From positions 74,605 to 138,604 of the forward strand of contig PKWY01000048.1 of assembly GCA_003132205.1 (NCBI GenBank): a stretch of DNA of 64,000 nt, read 5' to 3'. The notes beneath the pieces are model-generated. The model worked only from the letters and a program-made list of their open reading frames with translations. It had not been told where the DNA came from and did no database searches. Positions within the stretch are counted from its first letter, which is position 1. Every line of letters begins with the position of its first letter. A program made the translations under genes and the position numbers. This stretch comes from Acidimicrobiaceae bacterium (lineage in GTDB: Bacteria; Actinomycetota; Acidimicrobiia; Acidimicrobiales; RAAP-2). Below, one piece after another: positions 20,671 through 30,865 of this stretch.

Positions 20671-22839
20671 GTGCCTACTCCCCCTGCTGCCAGCAAACGC
20701 CCCCATTCGATCAACCAACACGACGACACCCGTGTCGACCCCTACTACTGGCTCATGAACCGTGACGATCCCGAGGTGCTGGCTCATCTGGGCGCCGAGA
20801 ACAGCTATCTCGCCCAGGAGCTCGCCTACCTCAAGCCTCTCGAGAACCGGCTCTACGAGGAGATCAAGAGCCGCATCGAGGAGACCGACATCTCGGTGCC
20901 GGTGCGTCGCGATGCCTGGTGGTACTTCGAGAGGACCCGCGAAGGCCTCGACTACCCCATCAGCTGTCGGGTCCCGGCAAGCGGCGACGGTCTCACCCCG
21001 CCCAGCATCGATCCCGGTTCAACGCTCCCGGACGAGCAAGTCATCCTCGACGAGAACCTCGAAGCGACCGGTCACGACTTCTTGTCAGTGGGCATCCTGA
21101 GCGTCAGCCCCGACGACAGTTGGGTGGCGGTCGGCACCGACTTCGAAGGAAACGAGCGCCATCACGTCACCATCCGTCCCTTGGCCGGTCAGAGCCCGGT
21201 CGTCGACGAACTCGACGACGTCTACTACGGCTTCGCGTGGGCGAGCGACAGCCGGCACTTCTTCTACACGAGGGTCGACGACGCGATGCGGCCGTGGCAG
21301 CTTTGGCGCCACGAGCTCGACACGCCGTCAAGCAAGGACGTCCTCGTCTTCCAAGAGGACGACGCGCAGTACACCGTCTCGGTGGGACGAAGCCGCGACG
21401 ACGCGGTCATTGTCATCTTGGTGGGTTCGTCGACGACGACCGAGGTCCACTTTCTTCGCGCGGACCAGCCGACGATTCCGTTCACCCTCCTCGAGCCTCG
21501 GCGTCAGGGTATCGAATACGGGGTCGAGCACTTCATCGACTCCGCAGGTCGTGGCTGGTGGCTCAAGGTCACGAACGAAGATGCGACGGACTTCCGCCTA
21601 CTGGCCCGCCTCGAGAGCGGCGGTGAATGGGCTGAGCTGATTGGTGATCGACCCGGCAATCGCCTCGACGGCATCGACGCCTTCAAGAACTTCATCGCGG
21701 TGAGCGAACGCTACGACGGCTGCGCGGCCGTGCGGATCGTGCCCGTCATGGACGGCGACGACCCCTTTGCCACGGATCTGATCGGGCGTTCACGCCTGGT
21801 TGAGGGCGACGCGAGCCCGAGCACCGTGTCGCTGTCGGCGAACATCACCTATGACACCCCCCTTCTTCGCGTCACCATCACCTCGCTCGTCACCCCGATG
21901 CTGGTGGCGGACATCGTGGTCGAGACCGGTGAAACCATCGTTCGAAAGCAGCAGCGGGTGCTCGGCGGATACGACCGGTCCAACTACGTGACCGGTCGGC
22001 TCTGGGTCGAGGCCAGCGACGGCGCCCGGGTTCCGGTCTCGGTGGTCGCTCGCAAGGACCTGCTCGAGGTCGGCTCCAACGGCGAGCTCAGGGCCAAGAG
22101 CCCTTCCCCACTGCTCCTCTACGGCTACGGAAGCTACGAGATCTCGATTGACCCCTCCTTCTCCTCGCTTCGCCTGTCGCTTCTGGATCGCGGCGTGATC
22201 TTCGCGATAGCGCACATCCGAGGCGGCGGCGAAATGGGTCGTTCCTGGTACGAAATGGGCAAACTCGCCCAAAAGCCCACGACCTTCAGTGACTTCGTGG
22301 CCGTCGCGCGCTACCTCGTGAGCGCGTCGTGGACCACGCCCAGTCAGTTGGCGGCGCGCGGCGGCTCGGCGGGAGGACTCCTGATGGGGGCGGTGATGAA
22401 TCTCGCTCCCGATCTCTTTCGCTGTGTTGTCGCCGAAGTGCCGTTCGTCGACGCGTTGACGACGATGCTCGACGCCTCGCTCCCGCTCACCGTCGGTGAG
22501 TGGGAGGAGTGGGGAAACCCCGACGCGAGCGCGAGCGCGTACCGGACAATGAAGGGTTACTCCCCCTATGACAACGTGCGAGCCACCAACGAAGACGGCT
22601 CGGTTCGGGTCTACCCGCATCTCTTCGCGGCGGGCGGGCTCAACGACTCACGCGTTGGCTTCTGGGAGCCGGCGAAATGGGTCCTGAAGCTCCGCGACAC
22701 CAATCCGGCGAACATCGCGTATCTGAAGACCGAAATGGGCGCGGGTCACGGCGGGCCGTCGGGTCGATACGAAGCATGGCGCGACGAGGCCCAGGTCCTG
22801 GCGTTCATCCTCAACGAGATTGGCGCCGCAACGCCGTAG
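20671..22839 (+). CDS. ptrB: Oligopeptidase B (S9 prolyl oligopeptidase family)
   Basis: YYWLMNRDDPEVLAHL; RGGGEMGRSWYEMGKL; nucleophile GGSAGG; C-terminal GHGGPSGRYE. Confidence 0.93.
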   Translation: MPTPPAASKRPHSINQHDDTRVDPYYWLMNRDDPEVLAHLGAENSYLAQELAYLKPLENRLYEEIKSRIEETDISVPVRRDAWWYFERTREGLDYPISCRVPASGDGLTPPSIDPGSTLPDEQVILDENLEATGHDFLSVGILSVSPDDSWVAVGTDFEGNERHHVTIRPLAGQSPVVDELDDVYYGFAWASDSRHFFYTRVDDAMRPWQLWRHELDTPSSKDVLVFQEDDAQYTVSVGRSRDDAVIVILVGSSTTTEVHFLRADQPTIPFTLLEPRRQGIEYGVEHFIDSAGRGWWLKVTNEDATDFRLLARLESGGEWAELIGDRPGNRLDGIDAFKNFIAVSERYDGCAAVRIVPVMDGDDPFATDLIGRSRLVEGDASPSTVSLSANITYDTPLLRVTITSLVTPMLVADIVVETGETIVRKQQRVLGGYDRSNYVTGRLWVEASDGARVPVSVVARKDLLEVGSNGELRAKSPSPLLLYGYGSYEISIDPSFSSLRLSLLDRGVIFAIAHIRGGGEMGRSWYEMGKLAQKPTTFSDFVAVARYLVSASWTTPSQLAARGGSAGGLLMGAVMNLAPDLFRCVVAEVPFVDALTTMLDASLPLTVGEWEEWGNPDASASAYRTMKGYSPYDNVRATNEDGSVRVYPHLFAAGGLNDSRVGFWEPAKWVLKLRDTNPANIAYLKTEMGAGHGGPSGRYEAWRDEAQVLAFILNEIGAATP

Positions 22840-22867
22840 ATCTTCATACGGCCGACGCCCTCGGACC

Positions 22868-23150
22868 TCAGGGTCGGTCAAGCAGCGACAGCGTACCCGA
22901 GTCGATGATGGCGCTCAACGAGCGTTTGGCCAGGTCTCTGACGAGCATGGCGACTCGCGGATCCGAGACGTCGTAAGCCATGCACCGGATGGGAGAGAAC
23001 AGGCAGAACAAGAGGCTGGCTGCACGCCATGCCAGAAATCATCCTGGCGTACGGGGCTCCCTCGTTTGCCAAGGTCTTGAGGTAGGTGTCGGCCCACACT
23101 TCGAAATGAGTCCGACGATCGTTGGACTCACAACACCAGGCGAGGACCGC
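22868..23150 (-). pseudogene. Possible frameshifted remnant of a TetR-type regulator C-terminus
   Basis: VRAVLAWCCESNDRRTHFEVWADTYLKTLANEGAPYARMISGMAC in one frame, then MAYDVSDPRVAMLVRDLAKRSLSAIIDSGTLSLLDRP* in another; no intact ORF. Confidence 0.35.
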
Positions 23151-23151
23151 T

Positions 23152-23721
23152 CTAACTGAGCCAGAAGATGATCGGTGCCCTGCCTGGTGCGGCCAGCACG
23201 AACAGGCGAGCTTCGCCCGGCGATCCGCTCGACGAGCCCGGTGCCGTGGTGGTCGTCGTAGTGGTCGAACCCTTCGACTTCCCCGGGTGGCTGAAATAGA
23301 ACACCGCGATGCCGAGCGCGATAATGACCACCGCGATGACGATCAAAGTCCGCATTCCCGCCAGCGAAAATCTCGCACGACGAGCCGCGCGTGACAGTGC
23401 CCAATGCTCGTCGTGACGAAGATGAGACAAGTTACGCACGTCGTAAGGGGGCAGTTGCGTGTCGCTGAAGACGTACTCGTGGTCGGGCTCCAGCCGTGGA
23501 CGCGGTGGCGCCGCGTGCGGAGCGTCACTGTACGAACCGTCGAGTAGACGGAATCCTTTGGATGGCGAATACGGCGATGGCGGGGGCGTGAGCAGACTCC
23601 GATCGATCTTCGTGGGGCTGTCGTGATGCTCGTCGCGGCGCAACTTTCGAATTCGAAGAACCGCCACGACCAGCGCCAGAACGATCAGCAGGGCGAGGAC
23701 GATTTTGATCGCGAGAGTCAC
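23152..23721 (-). CDS. Hypothetical membrane protein with Thr-rich linker
   Basis: Two hydrophobic segments and GSTTTTTTTAPGSSSG. Confidence 0.62.
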   Translation of the reverse strand: MTLAIKIVLALLIVLALVVAVLRIRKLRRDEHHDSPTKIDRSLLTPPPSPYSPSKGFRLLDGSYSDAPHAAPPRPRLEPDHEYVFSDTQLPPYDVRNLSHLRHDEHWALSRAARRARFSLAGMRTLIVIAVVIIALGIAVFYFSHPGKSKGSTTTTTTTAPGSSSGSPGEARLFVLAAPGRAPIIFWLS

Positions 23722-23792
23722 GAACGCTCGGTTCGAATTCCACTTATTCGGATCACCCTGGTCACATCAGGAAGCGTAGTAAACGAATCAGC

Positions 23793-24266
23793 CTACTCGA
23801 ACCCGGCGAATCCGCCCCGGTAGTACACAAGCGGACGGCCGGGGTGCGAGGCAACGAAATCGATGCTCACGACCACGATATCGTGGTCGCCGTGGGTGGA
23901 TACGCTGGTCATCTTGCCCTCGAGATGGGCGATCGCCCCCTCCAACAGTGGCGTACCCCGGGGTCCCTCGGTCCACCCCACGCCTTCGAATTTGTCGATG
24001 CCTGAAGTCGCGAAAACTCGAGCGAGCGCCTCTTGGTCGGCCGAGAGAAAACTAATGGCGACCGCGTCAGCCTCCTTCACCCGAGACCAGGACTGACCAG
24101 CGGATTTGGCGGCGAAAGATACGAGCATCGGCTCGAGGGAAAGCGAACCGAAGCTCTGGCACGTGAAGCCCGCTGGCCCGCTGTCAGTGGCGGCGGTAAC
24201 GATGACGACGCCGGTGACGTAGTGGCCGACAACTTCCTTGAAATGCGCAATGTCAAGAGAACTCAC
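23793..24266 (-). CDS. Flavin reductase-like domain protein
   Basis: HYVTGVVIVTAATDSGPAGFTCQSFGSLSLEPMLVSF; C-terminal PLVYYRGGFAGFE. Confidence 0.87.
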   Translation of the reverse strand: MSSLDIAHFKEVVGHYVTGVVIVTAATDSGPAGFTCQSFGSLSLEPMLVSFAAKSAGQSWSRVKEADAVAISFLSADQEALARVFATSGIDKFEGVGWTEGPRGTPLLEGAIAHLEGKMTSVSTHGDHDIVVVSIDFVASHPGRPLVYYRGGFAGFE

Positions 24267-24307
24267 GAGTGGCACATTACCGGTGACTCTTGTGTACCGT
24301 GATGTTG

Positions 24308-25177
24308 ATGACAACAATGACCCTCGAGCTCGAAGACGTAACCCTTGACTGCGCGACGTACGGACCGAAAGACGGCCCGCTCGCAGTGTGTCTTCACGGA
24401 TTTCCCGACACCCGCCACACCTTCAGGTTCCTTGCTCCCCACCTCGCGGCGAAGGGCTACCGGGTGATCGTTCCCTCGATGCGTGGCTACGCCCCTTCTT
24501 CCATCTCAAGGACGAATAACTACCATGTCGCCGCGTTGGCGAATGACGCCAATCGAATTCACGAACTCCTCGGCGGCGACGGGCGCGCGGTGCTCATTGG
24601 CCACGACTGGGGAGGCGGAGCGGTCTATCCGGCGACGGCCGCCGAGCCCGAGCGATGGCATCGCTGCGTCTCGTTGGCGACGCCGCCGCTCGCCGTCTTT
24701 GGCCAGTCACTCCTCACGTTCACCCAGTTGCGTGCGAGTTGGTACATGTTCTACTTTCAAAGCCCGATGGCCGACGGCGTCGTACCTTTGCATGATTTCG
24801 ACTTCGTCTCCCGACTTTGGGCGGAGTGGTCGCCCGGTTACGAAGCCGGCGAAGACCTCGTCCACGTCCGCAAGGCTCTCGAGAACGAAGAGAATCTGAA
24901 GGCGGCCCTCGGCTACTACCGGGCGATGTTCTCGGGGGAACCGCTCGACAAGTCCCTCGCCCACGTTCAAGCAGCCTTGTTCATGGCGCCGACGGTTCCC
25001 GCCCTTTACCTGCACGGGAAGGACGACGGTTGCATACTCTTCTCGAATTTCGTCAACATCTCCGATCATCTCGCTCCCGGTTCGAAGTTTCACGTCGTCA
25101 CGAACGCCGGCCACTTCTTGCACCTCGAGCAGCCAGAAGCGGTGCACCAGGCGATCGACTCGTTCCTCGAGCTCTAA
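24308..25177 (+). CDS. Alpha/beta hydrolase (epoxide hydrolase-like)
   Basis: LHGFPDTRHTFRFLAPHLA, GHDWGGGAVYP, GHFLHLEQPEAV. Confidence 0.88.
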   Translation: MTTMTLELEDVTLDCATYGPKDGPLAVCLHGFPDTRHTFRFLAPHLAAKGYRVIVPSMRGYAPSSISRTNNYHVAALANDANRIHELLGGDGRAVLIGHDWGGGAVYPATAAEPERWHRCVSLATPPLAVFGQSLLTFTQLRASWYMFYFQSPMADGVVPLHDFDFVSRLWAEWSPGYEAGEDLVHVRKALENEENLKAALGYYRAMFSGEPLDKSLAHVQAALFMAPTVPALYLHGKDDGCILFSNFVNISDHLAPGSKFHVVTNAGHFLHLEQPEAVHQAIDSFLEL

Positions 25178-26055
25178 GAGCTGGCGAGCTGAATCGTGCG
25201 GCCCCGGTATTCGACGAGGCCGTCATTCACGAGACCGTCGAGGATCCTTTCCAGCCGACCTGGCTGGACATCGCTGACCGACCTCGAGAGGGCACCTTTT
25301 GATAGATGCCTTTCGCGCAGCAGTGCAAGGACGCGTCCACGGACTTGGCGATCCGAGCCGTGAAAGGCGGACTGGGGCCGTGACACGCCGGCACTGTTGG
25401 GCGCCGGGTCATCACCCCCCTCATTGGTCCACTTACAGACCTTCATCACCGGACACGTTGAACAGAGCGGCGTTGACTTGCAGAACTGGGCGCCCAGATC
25501 CAGCATCGCCTGGTTGAACGCGGTGGCCCCGTCGCGGGGCAGCAGTTCGTGGGCGATGACGCGGGCCTCGCTCGCGCGCAGTTCTCGATTCGCAACCGCG
25601 CGCGCCAGGACCCTTCCGACATTCGTGTCGAGCACCGCCACGCGTTCGTGGAACGCGAACGACGCCACGGCGTTGGCGGTGTAATCGCCGACGCCCGGTA
25701 GCCTTCGCAGTTGTTCGATGTCGCTCGGCACGGTTCCGCCAAACTCATCGCGAATCATTCGCGCGGCCCCGTGCAGTGACTTCGCACGGCGGTGATAGCC
25801 CAACCCCTCCCAGAGTGTGAGTGTGCTCGACAAGGGAGCGTCCGCGCACGCCGCCGGCGTCGGGAAGTGCTGAAGGAACCTCTTCCATGGCTCGACCACC
25901 CGCGAGGTCTGGGTCTGTTGCAGCATGACTTCACTGACGAGCACCGCCCAAGGGTCTGGATGGCCGATCCAAGGGAGCGGGCGACGTAAGTCCTCGGCGG
26001 CACGACGGAGCGCTCGTCGAAACGAGGCGTAGTCGTTACTCCCAGACGTTGTCAC
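25174..26055 (-). CDS. mutY: A/G-specific adenine glycosylase
   Basis: MLQQTQTSRV, LPGVGDYTANAVASFAF, Fe-S motif CKSTPLCSTCPVMKVC. Confidence 0.9.
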   Translation of the reverse strand: MTTSGSNDYASFRRALRRAAEDLRRPLPWIGHPDPWAVLVSEVMLQQTQTSRVVEPWKRFLQHFPTPAACADAPLSSTLTLWEGLGYHRRAKSLHGAARMIRDEFGGTVPSDIEQLRRLPGVGDYTANAVASFAFHERVAVLDTNVGRVLARAVANRELRASEARVIAHELLPRDGATAFNQAMLDLGAQFCKSTPLCSTCPVMKVCKWTNEGGDDPAPNSAGVSRPQSAFHGSDRQVRGRVLALLRERHLSKGALSRSVSDVQPGRLERILDGLVNDGLVEYRGRTIQLASS

Positions 26056-26548
26056 CGTAGGGGCGTCGGCGCAGTGGCGCGAAGTCCTTCTTCCACACCA
26101 TTACCTTGCGTCGGAAATAGCAGACCTCGAGGCCGTCCTGATTGAAGCCCTTCGTCTCGACCAGCACGACGCCGCGGTCATTCTTCGACATCGAGGGGGT
26201 CTTTTCGAGCACGCGGGTCTCGGCGTAGATGGTGTCGCCGTGGAAGGTCGGATAACGATGGATCAGCGTTTCGACCTCGAGGTTGGCGATGGCCGAGCCC
26301 GACACGTCAGGCACGCTCATGCCGAGCACCAGCGAGTACACGAGGTTTCCGACCACGACGTTCTTCTTCTGGACACTCTCGTTCTCGGCGAACCACGCGT
26401 TGGTGTGCAGCGGATGGTGGTTCATCGTGATCATGCAGAAGAGATGGTCGTCGGCTTCGGTGATGGTCTTGCCGGGCCAGTGCTTGAAGACGTCACCGAC
26501 CTCGAAGTCCTCGAAGTATCTTCCAAACGGACGATCAAATGTGGTCAT
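26036..26548 (-). CDS. MaoC-family dehydratase
   Basis: FGRYFEDFEVGDVFKHWPGKTITEADDHLF, NHHPLHTNAWFA, hot-dog hydratase features. Confidence 0.88.
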   Translation of the reverse strand: MTTFDRPFGRYFEDFEVGDVFKHWPGKTITEADDHLFCMITMNHHPLHTNAWFAENESVQKKNVVVGNLVYSLVLGMSVPDVSGSAIANLEVETLIHRYPTFHGDTIYAETRVLEKTPSMSKNDRGVVLVETKGFNQDGLEVCYFRRKVMVWKKDFAPLRRRPYGDNVWE

Positions 26549-26584
26549 GGTCGTGGCGCCTTTGCTCAACCCAGCCGTGGGGTT

Positions 26585-27019
26585 CTATTCTGCTTCATCG
26601 GGAAGCGGCCGGGTCGTGAATGAGACGGTGCCACCGGGCAGGGACTCCCCGTCGATCACCATCCGCCACGTGAAGCGCGCACCAGGCTGCAGCGGGATGG
26701 GGCCGAAGTTCACCGCCACCGGAACATCGACCGGCGTCCCGACCGGCACGCCGTCGGGAGCGGACGCCGAGAAATCACCCCGGACTTCAATGCTCTGGGA
26801 TCCCTCGGGGGTTTCGAAATGGACCAACTGGCCGTCAGCGTCCTCGAGGAAGAGCTCCCAGTGGTGCGCGGTGTTGAATTCGTGCCAGTCGACGCTCACC
26901 TTGATGGCGACCGCCGAAGGAACCGGTTCGGGGCCGGTGACCGACCATCCGCCACCGAGGATATAGAGCTTTCCGTCAGCCACCTGGGCCGAGTCCGCGA
27001 GAAGCATGGTTACATTCAT
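26585..27019 (-). CDS. Uncharacterised protein (looks like the DUF6941 family)
   Basis: MNVTMLLADSAQVADGKLYILGGGWSVTGP N-terminus; family name from memory. Confidence 0.7.
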   Translation of the reverse strand: MNVTMLLADSAQVADGKLYILGGGWSVTGPEPVPSAVAIKVSVDWHEFNTAHHWELFLEDADGQLVHFETPEGSQSIEVRGDFSASAPDGVPVGTPVDVPVAVNFGPIPLQPGARFTWRMVIDGESLPGGTVSFTTRPLPDEAE

Positions 27020-27072
27020 GCCTTCAGCCTAGGTCTCGACTGGAGTGATCGAAGAACCAGTAAATTTCTCCT

Positions 27073-28683
27073 ATGTCCACGCCCGCCTTCAATCTCACGT
27101 CCGCCTCGGAGCTCATCGACCAAGCCCAAGCAATCATCGATGGTGCACTTCACGAACTCGCCGATCACGGGGGCATCGACAAGCAGCAGACCCTGGCGTA
27201 CGACATCGCACATGCGTCGAGCGCCGTCGCCACCGCCCGGGCCTGCCTCTCCTACGGCGCAAAAGGCCCGACCGAGGCGTCGCTCGTCGCTGCCTTCCTC
27301 GCCCTGGCGCTGAGCGACCTCGCGACACGGGTCCTCGGGCGCGAAAATCTCTGGGGTGTAGGGGGCGATTGGTACGCACCATTCGCTTCGTTCGTGACGA
27401 CCTACCGCGAGCCCGCGTTCCTCTCAACACTCGCCGAGACCCCGGGCCCGAAGCACCTCGACGAGGAGTTCCAAATGGTGAGCGACATGTTCCACCGCTT
27501 CGCCGAGGAGCAGGTTCGCCCCCACGCTGAGCACGTGCACCGCACCAACGCAGACATCCCCGAGTCGATCATCGAGGGCCTCAATGGGCTCGGTGGATTC
27601 GGGCTTTCGGTGCCCGAGGAGTTCGGCGGCTTTGCGACCGGTGGCGAGTCGGAGTACCTGGGCATGGTCATCGCCACCGAGGAGCTCTCGTGGGGTGGCC
27701 TCGGCATCGGGGGCTCGCTCATCACGCGGCCCGAGATCCTGACGAGGGCGCTCGTGAAGGGAGGCACCCCCGAGCAGAAGCAGCGATGGCTGCCGCGCCT
27801 CGCATCCGCCGAGGCCCTCGCCGCAATCGCGGTGACTGAACCGGACTTCGGTAGCGACGTGGCGGGCCTCAACACCATGGCCACGAAGACCACGGGCGGC
27901 TGGCTCATCAACGGCACGAAGACCTGGTGCACGTTCGCGGCTCGCGCGGACGTGCTGATGCTGCTCGCTCGCACCGACCCCGACCGGACCAAAGCCCACC
28001 GCGGACTCTCGCTGTTCCTGGTCGAGAAGCCCCAGGGCGACAGCCACGGATTCCTCTTCTCCCAAGACGCCGGCCGCGATGAACGCAGCGATCCGAACGG
28101 ACGCCTCGAAGGCCGGCCCATCGACACGCTCGGCTACCGCGGCATGCACTCGTACGAGCTCAGCTTCGACAACTGGTTCGTTCCCGACGAGGACCTCGTG
28201 GGCGGCGAGGAGGGCCTCGGCAAGGGCTTCTACTTCCAGATGGCCGGCTTCGAGAACGGCCGCATCCAGACGGCGGCGCGCGCCGTCGGCGTCATGCAGG
28301 CTGCCTACGACGCGGCGCTCGACTACGCGCGCAATCGCGTTGTCTTTGGAGAGCCCATCATCAACTACGAGCTCACCCGAGTGAAGCTGGCCACCATGGC
28401 CGCGATCATCCAGTGCTCGCGTCAGTTCTCGCTGCAGGTCGCCAAGCTGATGGGTCAGGGAGGCGGCTCGACGGAGGCGTCCATGGCGAAGGCCTACGTG
28501 TGCCGGGCGGCCGAGTGGGTTACCCGGGAGGCGATGCAGATCCACGGCGGCATGGGCTACGCCGAGGAGTACCCGGTGAGCCGATACTTCGTTGACGCGC
28601 GCGTCCTCTCAATCTTCGAGGGAGCCGACGAGACGCTCTGCTTGAAGGTGGTGGCTCGTCGACTGCTCGACCAGCTGAGTTAG
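27073..28683 (+). CDS. Acyl-CoA dehydrogenase family protein with N-terminal helical extension
   Basis: IAVTEPDFGSDVAGLNTMATKT, MQIHGGMGYAEEYPVSRYFVDAR; about 130-aa extra N-terminus. Confidence 0.9.
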   Translation: MSTPAFNLTSASELIDQAQAIIDGALHELADHGGIDKQQTLAYDIAHASSAVATARACLSYGAKGPTEASLVAAFLALALSDLATRVLGRENLWGVGGDWYAPFASFVTTYREPAFLSTLAETPGPKHLDEEFQMVSDMFHRFAEEQVRPHAEHVHRTNADIPESIIEGLNGLGGFGLSVPEEFGGFATGGESEYLGMVIATEELSWGGLGIGGSLITRPEILTRALVKGGTPEQKQRWLPRLASAEALAAIAVTEPDFGSDVAGLNTMATKTTGGWLINGTKTWCTFAARADVLMLLARTDPDRTKAHRGLSLFLVEKPQGDSHGFLFSQDAGRDERSDPNGRLEGRPIDTLGYRGMHSYELSFDNWFVPDEDLVGGEEGLGKGFYFQMAGFENGRIQTAARAVGVMQAAYDAALDYARNRVVFGEPIINYELTRVKLATMAAIIQCSRQFSLQVAKLMGQGGGSTEASMAKAYVCRAAEWVTREAMQIHGGMGYAEEYPVSRYFVDARVLSIFEGADETLCLKVVARRLLDQLS

Positions 28684-28687
28684 CGAC

Positions 28688-29887
28688 TCACTCTTCGTCA
28701 ATGGTGAACGGCGCATGCACCGCGCCGAGTTCAATGCCCGCCGAGTGCAGGTCGGGGCGCTCGCCGCGGGCGACTTGCGCCCCCAGGGCCGCGCGTTCCC
28801 AACGCTCTTCCACCTTGCCGAAACGCCAGAAAAGCAGGGCGAAGGCCCAGGCTCCGACGAACATCCCCACGATGACAAAACCGGCTTTGTTGATGTTGAA
28901 GGCTGAGGCGTAGTTCCAGAGTCCTCCCTTCAGATGGAGCTCTCCAGCGAGCACCTGCATCAGCTCGAGTGTGCCGATGTAGACGGCGACCAAGACACTC
29001 AGCCCGGTGATGGCGATGTTGTAGTACACCTTGCGCACGGGCTTGGAAAAGGCCCAGCCGTAGGCGAAGTTCATGAACGATCCGTCGATGGTGTCGAGCA
29101 GGCTCATGCCGGCGGCGAACAGGATCGGCAGGGAGAGGAGTGCCCAAAAGGGCAAGCCAAAAGCCACTGAGGTCCCAGCGAGCACCAGGAATGCGACTTC
29201 GGTGAAAGTGTCGAATCCCAGACCGAAGAGCACGCCGATTGGGTACATCTTCCATGGGGCGTCCACAGAACGCGCGAGCGGACCGAAGAATCTCATCATG
29301 AACCCGCGCGCGTTTAGATGCTTCTCGAGTTCCGAGTCGTCAAAACGGCCCTGACGCATTTGCACGAACAGTCGAATGATTCCCCAGAGAATTATGAGGT
29401 TCAAGGCCGCGATGAGATAGAGGAATCCACCAGAGACCAGGGTTCCGACGAGCTGACCATAGTGGTGGAACGAGGAGTGCGTGTTCGAGATCTGGGATCC
29501 CAGAGCGCGGGCACTGAGACCCAGCAGTACCGTCAGAACGAAGACCACGGATGAGTGGCCGAGCGAGAAGAAGAAGCCGACCGACATAGGGCGTTTGCCT
29601 TCGGACATGAACTTTCGCGTCGTGTTGTCAATCGCCGCTATGTGGTCGGCATCGAAGGCGTGGCGCATCCCCAGGGTGTAGGCCAACACACCCGTCCCCA
29701 CGCCAAACATGTTCTTCGCGCCAATGCTGAAGTGATGCGTGGACGCAACGATCAACAAGGTGAAGCCGAGGAGGTGAAGAAAGGCGATGAAGCCGAACAT
29801 GCCGTAGAGCCTTCGCCACTCGGAAGGTGAAAACGAAGCGCGTACTCGATGGCGAAGCTTGGTCGGAGCCTGGGCCAAGGTGCTCAT
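28688..29887 (-). CDS. NiCoT-family nickel/cobalt transporter
   Basis: RHAFDADHIAAIDNTTRK signature, multiple TM segments, LGFDTFTEVAFL. Confidence 0.92.
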   Translation of the reverse strand: MSTLAQAPTKLRHRVRASFSPSEWRRLYGMFGFIAFLHLLGFTLLIVASTHHFSIGAKNMFGVGTGVLAYTLGMRHAFDADHIAAIDNTTRKFMSEGKRPMSVGFFFSLGHSSVVFVLTVLLGLSARALGSQISNTHSSFHHYGQLVGTLVSGGFLYLIAALNLIILWGIIRLFVQMRQGRFDDSELEKHLNARGFMMRFFGPLARSVDAPWKMYPIGVLFGLGFDTFTEVAFLVLAGTSVAFGLPFWALLSLPILFAAGMSLLDTIDGSFMNFAYGWAFSKPVRKVYYNIAITGLSVLVAVYIGTLELMQVLAGELHLKGGLWNYASAFNINKAGFVIVGMFVGAWAFALLFWRFGKVEERWERAALGAQVARGERPDLHSAGIELGAVHAPFTIDEE

Positions 29888-29926
29888 AGGCGCCACCTTA
29901 CTGGGAGCCCCTCCTAATAAGACGCC

Positions 29927-30865
29927 CTACGACATCGAGCGACTCATCCCGGAACGAAGGCCCCTCGCCACGAACGAATGTGCAATCTTCGCGGACGCCT
30001 CATCGATCATCTCGTCGCCAAACATGAGTGCTCCGGTCCCCTTTTGCTCCGTCGCCACCTGGTAGGCGTCAAGGATGTCGTAGGACTTGTCGAAGAGTGC
30101 CTGGCTCGGCGAGTACACCTCGTTGAGCACCAGGGCCTGATCGGGCGTGAGCGCCCACTTGCCGTCGAATCCGTACGAGTAGGAGATTCCCGCCGCAAAG
30201 CGCAGGGCGTCGAGGTCTCGAACCTTCAAGAAGGGACCATCGATGACCTGCAGGCCGTTGGCCCGACCCGCCATCAGGATCTTGGCGAACACGTAGCTGA
30301 ACGGGTTGGACGGGCCGTGGTGGATGGTTTCGTCGATGGTGCTGACGGGCATGCCGATGGAGGCGCTGAAGTCTGCCGGGCCAAAGACGATGGTCTCGAT
30401 CCGCCGCGACGCGGCGCAGATCTCCTCGACGTTGATGAGCCCGAGCGCCGATTCGATCTGGGCCTCGATACCGATGTGGCCGACCGGGAGCCCGGAGTTC
30501 TTCTCGATCTGAGTGAGCAGAAGGTCCATTGCGACGACGTCCGAGGCCCGCTCCACCTTGGGCATCATGATCTCGTCGAGGCGCGCGCCGGCGTTGCCCA
30601 CGACCTCGATGACATCGCCGTAGGTCCACGGCGTGTCCCAGGCGTTCACCCTCACGCAGAGCACCCGGTCGTCCCACTCGAGGGTCCGTATGGCGTTCAC
30701 CACCTTGGCGCGCGCGGCCACCTTCTCGTTGGGGGCAACCGAGTCTTCGAGGTCGAGGAAACTCATATCGGCGGTGGCCGTCGGGGCTTTGGCGAGGAAG
30801 CGGTCTGAAGATCCTGGCGTGGAAAGGCAGGAGCGACGGGGCAAGGAGCGTGAACGTTCGGACAT
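29927..30865 (-). CDS. CoA ester lyase (HpcH/HpaI / citrate lyase beta family)
   Basis: CLSTPGSSDRFLAKA, FLDLEDSVAPNEK, GIEAQIESALGLINVEEI. Confidence 0.9.
   Translation of the reverse strand: MSERSRSLPRRSCLSTPGSSDRFLAKAPTATADMSFLDLEDSVAPNEKVAARAKVVNAIRTLEWDDRVLCVRVNAWDTPWTYGDVIEVVGNAGARLDEIMMPKVERASDVVAMDLLLTQIEKNSGLPVGHIGIEAQIESALGLINVEEICAASRRIETIVFGPADFSASIGMPVSTIDETIHHGPSNPFSYVFAKILMAGRANGLQVIDGPFLKVRDLDALRFAAGISYSYGFDGKWALTPDQALVLNEVYSPSQALFDKSYDILDAYQVATEQKGTGALMFGDEMIDEASAKIAHSFVARGLRSGMSRSMS

Noticed and set aside
29880-29930. Possible B12 riboswitch before the NiCoT gene
   Set aside because: Only about 39 bp separate it from the upstream CoA lyase gene on the same strand; no room for a riboswitch.
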